Under the pieces are notes generated by a model. That model did not search any database. It was not told where the DNA came from and saw only the letters and a program-made list of their open reading frames with translations. The position numbers were made by a program, and so were the translations under genes. A DNA stretch of 64,000 bases from Portulaca oleracea (Eukaryota; Streptophyta; Magnoliopsida; Caryophyllales; Portulacaceae): NCBI GenBank assembly GCA_029582165.1, contig CM055890.1, forward strand, positions 8,869,787-8,933,786, read 5' to 3'. Numbering within the stretch: position 1 is the first letter of the stretch; each line of letters begins with the position of its first letter. This document shows positions 13,433 to 22,096 of the stretch, one piece after another.

Positions 13433-15381
13433 GAGGATCTTTTCCTGCACAGCCTGAGGCGAACCCCAATTGGCAAGCTTCGTCATCTTGTGACCCTAGT
13501 CAGATTAGAGGTTTGAATGCTGTTATTACTCTTCGTTCTTGGAAAGAGGTAGACAATAGGGTGGTAATTAAATCTTCTGATGTGTGTAGTAAAAAGAATG
13601 TGATTGATGAACCTAATGATGAGCTTGTTTCTGTTGAGGATGAGACAGAGGAAGTGAGGCCAACTACCATAGTTGAGCCTCCTAACACCAAAACCTTGTC
13701 TAAAGCTAACCCTTTGACTAGTCCACCACCTCAAGGGGCTTACAAGCCACCTCCACCTTATCCTCAGAGGTTAAGGGGGAATAAGGACCAAAAGTTTTTG
13801 GACAAAATTAAGGAGACCTTTTCTCAGGTTAAGGTGAACATTCCTCTTTTAGATGCCATCCAGCAGTTTCCCCCATATGCCTGTTTCCTTAAGGAATTTT
13901 GTACCACCAAGAGGGCTATTCAAGTGCCCAAGAAGGCTTTCTTAGCCTCAAATGTGAGTTCCATTTTGTCGAACCGAGTGCCCATTAAGTACAAAGACCT
14001 TTGATGCCCCACTATCTCTATTACCATAGGTGATAGTTTGATAGAAAGGGCATTGCTTGACCTAGGTGCTAGTGTGAATTTGTTGTCTTTGCATATGTAT
14101 GAAATGCTTGGATTAGGTGAACTAAAACCTACTAGGATGGTGTTGCAATTGGCTGACAGGTCTACTAGAGTACCTAAGGGGGTAGTGGAAGATGTCTTGA
14201 TTAAGGTTGGGGAGTTTGTGTTTCTTGTTGATTTTGTAGTACTAGAAACTGCTAGAGTTGAGAGTACTAGAGATGAGATCTCCGTTATTCTAGGCCGCCC
14301 TTTCCTTGCTAATTCTAATGCCTGGATTAACTGTAAAGATGGTAGAATGAAATTGACCTTTGGGAATTTGACTATGGAGGTGAACATTTTTAATCTGCAA
14401 CAGTCACCCTTAGGTTTTGATGAGCATGAGCAGAGTACCCTTAATTGGGTAAGTGATTTTGTTGATGAAGGTGAGAACCCTGACTTGCTTGATGTGTCTT
14501 GTGCTGATGAGTTGACTGCATTAGGAATTCATACTGATTATGTGAATTCTCTGTGTGATTCAGAGGTGTGTGATGATGTTGTGCTCAATGAGAATATGCC
14601 TAATGAATCATTAGTCACACCCTTGTCCGTGCCATTATGTGAGGAAAGGAGTTAATTTTTTTATGTTAATTCTGATACATCTTTTGTCTATGAAGAGTCT
14701 AGTGCTAGTTCATTGACCCATCTTGTTGATCTACATGCTCAATCTCCATGTGTGGATCAATATGTGGATTCATCTATAGTTACTCCTTCTCCTTCTCTTC
14801 TAACTCAGGATCTTGATTTCCATGATAAAACTGTGTGTGAGTATGAGTTTTTCACGATGGGTTATTCCTTCTCCACTTTCACTTTCGACGATGTTTTGAA
14901 TGATGCACTTTTGTCTTCTAATACTTATAGTTCTTTTGATGAGTCTGAAATTGATGAAGATGAAGATGTACCTTCTTGTAATGTTGGGAGTGTTGTGATG
15001 TGGTATAACCCTACTTTTTCCTTATCACCCACTGATGATTATGATGAATTGAATGAAAGTTATGAATTGGAGTCTGTATTTGATGAAAATTGCGTTGATG
15101 TGAAGTGTGAAGACACTACGTTGTGTTTTAATGAAATTGAAATTATTTCTCCACCTCCCCCTCATGTGATTTATTTTCTTACACTCCTTTCTCATGAACC
15201 TAAGTTTATGAAGTCCCTAGGTCCTTTAGGAGGGTATAATTTCCTCACTGATCCCTATAGCACCTACCTAGAGGACTTGCCTAGGAAAAACAATTTTGTG
15301 CATTTATTTCATTATTTGACTGATTATTCCAAGACAAACGATAAATTATTGAGAGCACTAACATTTGCTAATGAAATTTGA
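13433..15381 (+). pseudogene. Gag end plus aspartic protease of a Tat/Athila-type gypsy element, with two in-frame stops
   Basis: One frame is open from 13,435 to 15,381 apart from TGA at 14,002-14,004 and TAA at 14,653-14,655. It begins inside gag (SFPAQPEANPNW, then NAVITLRSWKEV, matching the usual 'ITLRSGK' end of plant Tat/Athila gag). A retropepsin-like domain follows with the active-site string ALLDLGAS (Asp codon 14,059-14,061), LQLADRS and ILGRPFLA. The first stop sits where relatives read KDPGCPTI; here it reads KDL-stop-CPTI, a probable nonsense change. The last part (14,713-15,381) is acidic and not recognisable. There is no reverse transcriptase, RNase H or integrase before the 3' LTR, so the element was non-autonomous, or was deleted, before the stops arose. 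The gag N-terminus is displaced by the LTR insertion on its left. Confidence 0.85.
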
Positions 15382-17119
15382 GATTGTGCTCCTATGTCCA
15401 CCATTCTAAGATGCATTCAAGGATGCATGACTTGTTATTACGGGCATTGAATGGTTCTGAGATGGTACACGACATCTTGAGGTGAGATGGAGTGGCTGAT
15501 GCTCTATAGATGGTTTTATTATTCTGAGACTTCATTGTTTGGATATATTCAGTACCCAACCAGGTAATGTCCTTTCTTATCTTTCTTTTTTTCTTTTGTT
15601 TTCTTTTTATGTGTTTCTTTTTCTTTTCTTTCCTGTGCTTGCTTATCTTTATTCCAATGAGGACATTGTTGGCCTTTTTGTGTGGGAGTGGGGGTGGCAT
15701 GCATGCCGGCTTGTGTTTTTCTTTTCTTTTGTGAGTTTTTATTTTGTGTGATCTTTGTTTTCTTCTTTGTGTGGTGTCATCTTAGTCACAATGAGGACAT
15801 TGTAGAGTTTTGTGTGGGAGTGGGGTGGCACAAGTGCCTTATACATTTTTGGAAGAGAAACAACTTTAGTATCATGGAAATTAGGCAAAATTTTTAAAAT
15901 TTTTATCTGCTAGAGGTAGTTTATATATATGGTTATGTCGTTGATTGCTAGAATAGTGCAATTGGTTAGTTAGGAATAGTTAGTGAATGCTTGATAGGCT
16001 TCGGGCTTGATTGTTGCTTTTCCTAATCATAATAACCTCACCTATATTTGCAACCATGTGGTATCCTTAGAAATGCACTTCTAAGCTGGTTGATGTGATA
16101 GTTTTGGTTTAGGAGGAAAATTTTAGCTTCTTGAATATCCATGCTCTAAGTAAGAAAAGCTGAAAAACATTGGGAAAACACAAAAAGTTAGTACACCTAC
16201 ACAGGTTGGTATGAGTGGTTCGACACTCTTACCCCTTAAGCACTTCGTATGTGTATGGAGTAGCCTGTGTTGGGAGAGTAAACCCCATTTATGGGTCGTT
16301 TAATTCCCGAGAAGACTAAGGTAAAAATAGTGCTATAAGAAAATATGAAAATGTTGGTTCACCTACATAGATCGGTATGAGTGGTGCGACATTCATATCC
16401 CTTGAGCACCTTGTATGTGTATGGAAGAGATCTATGTAGGGAGAGTAGACCCCTTTCAGGGCCGTTCAATTCTCGAAAAACCCAATATCAAAAAGATTAA
16501 TGGTAATAAATGTGGAACCTTTATCTATGTAACCTGCGGCCCTCACCAAGCCAGGGGCAACAAAAAATAGAGAGGGGAACCACCAATATTCGTTAAACTT
16601 CGAGCATGGGTGTTTGAGTAGTTATTTCTAATCGATTGAGCCTTGACTTGAACAAAAACAAGCCAGAAACACTGCACTTGAGCACGAGGAACCCATCAAA
16701 CTTATGCATGAGTGAGGTGAAAAATGTAAAGTCTAGTAACAGTCTTGCAAGTTGCCTTGATAGTGCTTATTAACTGTTCTGAGATGAGCAATTCCGTTGT
16801 TTGAGTAGTTAGCTTCGCGACCGTGTGTGTGGACCCCATTTGTGCTGATCTTTTTCTCAATCTCGCCTCTTTTTCTCACAAAGTGTTTCTCCTCCTTTCT
16901 TTTCTTTAGTTTTGAGTTTTCTTCCTTTACTTTTCTTTTCTTTCCCTTTCTTTCCTTTCTTTTGCTTTTGTGGGTATAGCGTCTATAAACCCTCACGAGA
17001 CCTTCCTCATCCACTTGGGCTGCCAAGGGATTTAAAGGGCTTAATGCATGTGCTAAATGCATCTGCGATTCCTGCGAAAGTGAGTTAGGGTAGTTAGTTT
17101 CTTTTTCTTCTTTGTTTTA
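15382..17119 (+). other. 3' untranslated region of the Tat-like element
   Basis: No convincing gene. It holds two copies of an ATGAGGACATTGT...TGTGTGGGAGTGGGG block (about 15,657-15,697 and 15,790-15,830). It also holds a duplicated ~166-bp block with inverted repeats (16,180-16,500) and pyrimidine-rich stretches (15,580-15,650, 16,850-16,980). Short ORFs across the pyrimidine tracts encode only Phe/Leu- or Lys/Arg-rich runs. GAGGACATTG followed by a G-rich run is common between pol and the 3' LTR of plant Tat/Athila elements. Confidence 0.6.
16180..16500 (+). repeat. Duplicated ~166-bp block, each copy with a long-range inverted repeat
   Basis: Copy 1 starts near 16,190 and copy 2 near 16,356. 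Both contain GGTATGAGTGG, a CGACA-type motif, CTTGAGCAC or CTTAAGCAC, TATGTGTATGGA and GGGAGAGTA. In copy 2, CCTACATAGATC (16,362-16,373) is exactly complementary to GATCTATGTAGG (16,429-16,440). In copy 1 the corresponding arms are CCTACACAGG (16,196-16,205) and CCTGTGTTGG (16,264-16,273), complementary at 9 of 10 positions. Confidence 0.85.
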
Positions 17120-17140
17120 GTTTGCCCGGGGCGAGCAAAC
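17120..17140 (+). other. Hairpin just before the 3' LTR of the Tat-like element
   Basis: GTTTGC and GCAAAC flank CCGGGGCGA, and CG/CG can extend the stem. It lies 14 bp before the LTR start. Hairpins of this kind, followed by a purine tract, are common at the 3' end of plant gypsy internal regions. Confidence 0.65.
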
Positions 17141-17145
17141 CCTTG

Positions 17146-17153
17146 TGTGGGAG
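17146..17153 (+). promoter_or_regulatory. Polypurine tract (TGTGGGAG) of the Tat-like element
   Basis: TGTGGGAG directly precedes the LTR start TGTTGTTC, the position expected for the plus-strand primer of reverse transcription. The same TGTGGGAGTG string also occurs at 15,681-15,690 and 15,813-15,822. Confidence 0.6.
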
Positions 17154-18410
17154 TGTTGTTCAGTCTCATTTCGAGCGAGCCAAAAGAGTCAAAAACAGCC
17201 CAACAACACAAGTGTAGCGCCCGCTACCACTAGCATAGCGCCCGCCACATCTGGGCAGAAAGAAGTCGCACCTGCGACAAGCCTTGAGTAGTCTCGGATG
17301 GAAAATTGACCAGAGTGAGGTCGCGCCTGCGACCATTTGTGTGGCGCCTACGACCATTTGAGTGGTGCCCGCGAACGAACTTGGGAGATCATGGATGGGA
17401 AATGCTCCAGAACGAGGTCGCGTCCGCGACCATACTGGAGACGCCCGCGACCTAGCGCGGAAGAGAGAATCGCCTGGGCATTTTTCGTTGTGTCGCGCCC
17501 GCGACAAGTAGTGTGCCGCCCGCGACCTATCGCAATTCCAGAATCGCCTGCCTGTCTTCGCTGTATCGCACCCACGACGGGTGCTTTTCTGCGCATAATT
17601 CCGGGTTGAAATGACTGCGTTTTTGGCAACTAATTGCTTTGTATATAAACTCCAAGTGATGATTTTATCATATCTTAGTTTTGAATAGGAGGTTTTAATC
17701 TTAGTATCTATCCTTCTTATTCTTAGGTTTAGCTTGTCATTTCATGATCTTTCCATTAGAATGAATTAGAATTTTCATTAAGCTTTGGTTTATTTCTAAG
17801 TGTTCTCTAGTTTCTCTTTCATTGTCAATTTGTAATCAACTCTTTCAATCAATTCAAGAAATTTCCCAAGTTCTTGTTCTCTCTAGTTTTTATTGTTACT
17901 TTGATTCAAATCCTATTAGTGTTATTTGACCAAACTTCAAATCTTTTTATGAAGAGGAGGATTAAGGGTTCACAAATTCTCATTCTAAGTGAGGATTTGG
18001 GGATTCTTAGTAATCCTAATCACCTTTCTTGTTTGTTCAGGAGAAAGTTCAAGATGATGGATCCAAAATTCCGAGATAGAGTGAAGATTTGGGAATTCTA
18101 GGTATAATTTCTTGTTCTCAATTTCATTATTCGATTTAGTTTTAGTTTCTCATTTATCGCTTTTAATTACATTCTTAGTTATAGTTTTCTTCCTTGTTGA
18201 ATTAGGGTTAGTTCATCTTTTAGATTCATGCTTTCTTTAGTGTTTGTTGTTTTAAATTTCCTGCTTAGATTAGTAGAATTGTTTTTCAATTATTTACTGC
18301 TTTCTACATATTGAACCCCCTACCAAACCAATTCCCTAAAAACCTAACACACCATCTCTGAGGATACAACTACCCTTACTTTGAAAACCCACAAAATACG
18401 CAACCGAACA
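17154..18410 (+). mobile_element. 3' LTR of the Tat-like element
   Basis: Starts TGTTGTTC after the purine tract. The first ~430 bp (U3) are GC-rich, unlike their surroundings, and hold about eleven near-palindromic blocks of the type GTCGCGCCYGCGAC (17,213-17,580). A TATA box, TATATAAA, lies at 17,642-17,649, so transcription should start near 17,675; an AT-rich R/U5 part follows. The end near 18,410 is a guess from a CA dinucleotide. Without a second LTR it cannot be fixed from this window. Confidence 0.65.
17642..17649 (+). promoter_or_regulatory. TATA box of the Tat-like LTR
   Basis: TATATAAA lies directly downstream of the GC-rich palindromic U3 blocks and is the only strong TATA match in this LTR. 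Confidence 0.55.
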
Positions 18411-18429
18411 TCAACCAAATACACCTGAA

Positions 18430-21130
18430 TGTGTGGCTGGTATTTCCATACTCCAAAGCATGCCCCGTACATTCTTCTTTAGACCAAGGTAAATAAACCT
18501 CAACCGTGGGGTTTCCTTGGTGTTCTACTCACCTGCAAGCTTGTTTCTCGCTGACATGATGAATAAAAAATAGAACTTCTGCACTTTGTTTTCAATAACG
18601 AGGTTCTGCACTTTGTTTTCAGTGACATATGGTTTTAATTATGTTAACTAATTACTTTGCTAACTACGTACATCCAAATCATACAATAACTTAAGGGTGT
18701 GCTAATTCAAAATTTTTTAAAAACAATGCAAAAAGGAATGTTTAGGTTTTAGACTTTTAGGGGTTTTAGGGTGTTAGGTGTTAGGGTTTAGGGTTTCTTA
18801 TTAGGCTATGCTAAACTTATTGAAACATTCTTATGTATGAAAAACTTAATTACTACCATGGCAAACTAGAAATAGACATTTTAACTTGTACTCATATGAA
18901 CAAAATTCCTTATTCATATCTTAATAATAGGAAAACATGTCATGACCAACTTATTCACGCAATACAATCATATGAATTAATTGATCTCATACTTTAAACA
19001 AAGTTAACACAAGTACTTAATTAACATCATATGATTACTCTTAAACTTGTCATGCCTCAAACATAAATAAATGTCTATAACATGATCGATTGACAATTTG
19101 ACATGCATACTAGCATACTTGGAACTTAGATCAACTAAAAAATTTTATCAAGACAAACTTGCATAAGTGCTAACCAAAATATATAATGGCATACATATTT
19201 AAATAACTTATAATTATGAATACTTGTCAAGCACTTATAAATACATGATTGTCATATCATTAAACACATTAAACAACTAAACTTGAACTTGAGAGAAACA
19301 TGCAAAAACTTGAATTAATAATCATATGAATTTTCATATAAACCTTCTTTGCATAATCAACTAACTAAGAATTAATCATATGAATTCAACTTGAAACAAA
19401 CTACCATGAGTCCATTTTCTTACAACTTATAAATTTTCATGTCAAACTCATACATGTCATGAACACTTGCACCTTATTCATATTATGTATACTTAACAAG
19501 ACATGAAACAAATAAGACAAGGCAAGTATATATCTCAAAATCATATATACTAATGAAACAAGAACTTTCATGAATGAACATTGTCTTAACTTAAGCATGC
19601 TTGCATATCTAGTAGAGAATAACACTAGTCATGTATATAAACTTAAACATGTGAATCATATACATTGATATACATACTTGCACATGTACATATATGACTA
19701 CTTAAAAACCCACATGCTTGTCATTTCATCAATTAACAACAAATTGATAATATCAAGTATTCAAATATAAATAATCATGATAAACTTAACCAAACAATTA
19801 TCATGCTTTATATTCAACAAGACAACCATGGAAAAAACATACCATAAAAATCATAAACTCAGTTAACATGACATTTTGTGATTTACTTGATACTAATAAA
19901 ATCACACTTAAAATCTTGGCAATAGGAATAATGACAAAGAAACATGTACTCATAGAACACCCTAACACACCACTTTCTTGAAAACTTGTACATGGTGACT
20001 TAAGAAGGTTTATAAATAAATCATAGATCTCAACATATTCCCTTTTAAATTAATCCAATTTATATCAAAGAGAACCATGCTACTTAAATACAAATAAATG
20101 CCAACTTAAAAATAAATAACTTATCTCGATGAAGGCAACCTCATCATACTCCTTGAGTCCTTGAACCTCTTGAGTATAAACTTCAATCACCATTGCCAAC
20201 AATAGATCAAGATTCTAACTACACCAATCAAATAAAATATGATTGATTAATAAAAATCTTAATAAATAAACTTAATAAATTTGAATAAATAAACCTTGTA
20301 TAAAGCAACATAAACTTATCTTTCTCATTCCATAACATCTTTATCTTGAAATTTCATCCCTCAAATTACTCGGTATGATCCTCAACTTGAACATCCAAAG
20401 TGAATAAGTCTTAAGATTGTTGGTCACTAGCACAAGATGAGGGATCACTTAGGTAGCTAGGAGTCGAGGATCAAACTCGTCTCCCCTTAAGACTTATTCA
20501 CTAGACCGCGAATAAACTTAAGGGTAAAACCTAACCTCTTGTAAGCAAAATACAAGATCTCTCAAGAATTCTCAAGAAGTTACTGTACTTCAACACGTTA
20601 GAAGTTGTGTTGAAGTTCTCTAGGAAGATAGAAAGAAGAGATTGAGGTGTGTTGGATTAATGAAATTCAGCCACTATTTACAGGGGTTAGTGGAGCATTC
20701 AAATCCCATTCAAAATTCCCAATCAATATAGCATGATTCGGGGGCTTTGTCTATAGGATCTCAATCATCATTATAAAGGGGTTAATCTTAACTGAGAATA
20801 TCAGTTAACAATAATCCCAAAAGATGCACTATACATTAATACCCAAGGCTAAAATCAAGGGATTTTGAAAAAGGGTTTGGCTATGCATCAACATGGTCCG
20901 TGTTGGGCTACCACGACCCATGCTGAACCAATATGGTCCGTGTTGACCCAATGATCCTTTTTCTAACTCTCTGGACACCAACACGACTCGTGTCATACTT
21001 AACACGGTCTATGTTGGGTCCATTTTACTTGGTAAGCCACATTTTGACATTCCCGGTCAATCATTAGCTTATAACTTGTTCCCTTATGCCTTTTAACTCT
21101 TAAAATGCTCCAACATTCCAAGTGGTAGTT
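18430..21130 (-). mobile_element. Degenerate solo LTR, probably gypsy (Del/Tekay-like)
   Basis: Read on the minus strand, the region has the layout of a long gypsy LTR. CCGTGTTGG-type near-palindromes (20,890-21,020) come first, then a weak TATA-like CTGTAAATAG (20,673-20,682) and a leader, then ~1.7 kb of AT-rich DNA, then GCTTGCAGGTGAGTAG near the left end. A 16-bp exact inverted repeat lies in it (20,400-20,415 with 20,486-20,501). No coding sequence, clear TG/CA ends or target duplication could be found, so boundaries are approximate. It may instead be a mosaic of older repeats. Confidence 0.4.
20400..20501. repeat. Exact 16-bp inverted repeat
   Basis: GTGAATAAGTCTTAAG (20,400-20,415) is the exact reverse complement of CTTAAGACTTATTCAC (20,486-20,501), enclosing 70 bp. 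It lies in the transcribed part of the putative LTR. Confidence 0.75.
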
Positions 21131-21399
21131 TCATATCGAAGATTGATTGCGAGTTCATCCATCCAACATTGTTGATGCAGTTGTTATGATCATTGTGAGT
21201 TTGATAGTGATGAAGCCAAGTTGTATTAATATAGAGACATAAATGAAGTTACCAATGAGATGAAGGCGGATTCATTTGGCAGTTACTGAGGAAAATGGGA
21301 GGAGAAGTTAGAGGGACGATTACCTATCATTTCTTTTAAGATATTTTAATTTTAAATTAATGGTTGAGATTTGATTTTTATGAAGATTCAATGATTATA

Positions 21400-21626
21400 C
21401 TACCTTCATACCATTATATTGGTTCATTTACCTGACTTGAGAAAACCAATGTATATTGGAAATTGAGGTGAAAAATCTGTAATTTACCCAAAATACCTAT
21501 ACTTTAACTGAAAATAATAGTTGTTGGAATTGTAAAAAGTGAAAAATGAATTTATTAATTAAGGGTAGAAAAATAGTTATAATTGTTGAAATTGTAAATT
21601 AGACAAATATTTTGGGACAGAGGTAG
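21400..21626. mobile_element. Degenerate Stowaway-like MITE
   Basis: The left end CTACCTTCATACCATTATAT and the reverse complement of the right end, CTACCTCTGTCCCAAAATAT, align with few mismatches, and both are flanked by TA (21,398-21,399 and 21,627-21,628). The CTCCCTCYGTCCC-type end and TA duplication are typical of Stowaway (Tc1/mariner) MITEs. Length is 227 bp, AT-rich and non-coding. Confidence 0.6.
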
Positions 21627-21914
21627 TAATTCATTGTTGCATGAGGATTTTGCATTTGAGGAAGGAATGAATTTTGGAGATCTATTCTGCTGCTTCAATA
21701 TAAAGATACAAATTGCTTGATCTTTTCCAATTTTTTAAATCGCAAATTCACAAATGAATTGATCTTTTCCTACGAACAGAAAATATGGACTAATCCCTCT
21801 AGTAAATATTTATTTTTAATAAGAAAAAATCTACAACAATGCTGACATGGAGATTCTTACATGATAACTTAAGTCGATTACCGACTTCTAAAACGGCGTC
21901 GTATTATTCCAGAG

Positions 21915-21922
21915 TATATATC
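21915..21922 (+). promoter_or_regulatory. Probable TATA box of TIM50
   Basis: TATATATC lies about 175 bp before the TIM50 start codon, the best TATA match in the 300 bp upstream. A CT-rich leader (CTCTCTCTCTC near 22,030) follows, as is common in plant 5' UTRs. Confidence 0.45.
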
Positions 21923-22096
21923 TCCATGCACCTAACGCACAGGGTATAATAATATGAGCCCCCGGTGGTTTGTTGTCTCACCCAAAAGCCCTACTTTGCT
22001 AAAGTCTAAACCCCTCAATAAACCAGAATCTCTCTCTCTCGGATCAAATCAAAATCGCCATTTCCAGAGCTTCGACTTCAAAATCAACATTCAACA

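Larger units (their letters stand above)
13435..18410 (+). mobile_element. Non-autonomous Tat/Athila-like gypsy retrotransposon (right part)
   Basis: Internal region with gag/protease, a ~1.7-kb 3' untranslated region, a hairpin, a purine tract and a 3' LTR. The 5' LTR and gag start are not in the window; they should lie left of the satellite array if the array plus LTR is a nested insertion. The right end near 18,410 (ACCGAACA) is approximate because no second LTR is available for comparison. Confidence 0.7.

Noticed and set aside
13433..13437. Confirmed 5-bp target duplication (GAGGA) for the LTR inserted in gag.
   Set aside because: The left junction is outside the window, so the duplication cannot be verified and is only a prediction.
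13920..14387. 155-aa minus-strand ORF.
   Set aside because: It is the antisense shadow of the protease-coding frame, which carries recognisable motifs on the plus strand.
17166..17629. Overlapping Arg-rich ORFs on both strands.
   Set aside because: They arise from the GC-rich palindromic U3 blocks of the Tat-like LTR.
18745..18800. Interstitial telomere repeat (TTTAGGG-like words).
   Set aside because: Only two to three imperfect GTTTAGGG/GTGTTAGG units are present, too few and too irregular to call a telomeric tract.
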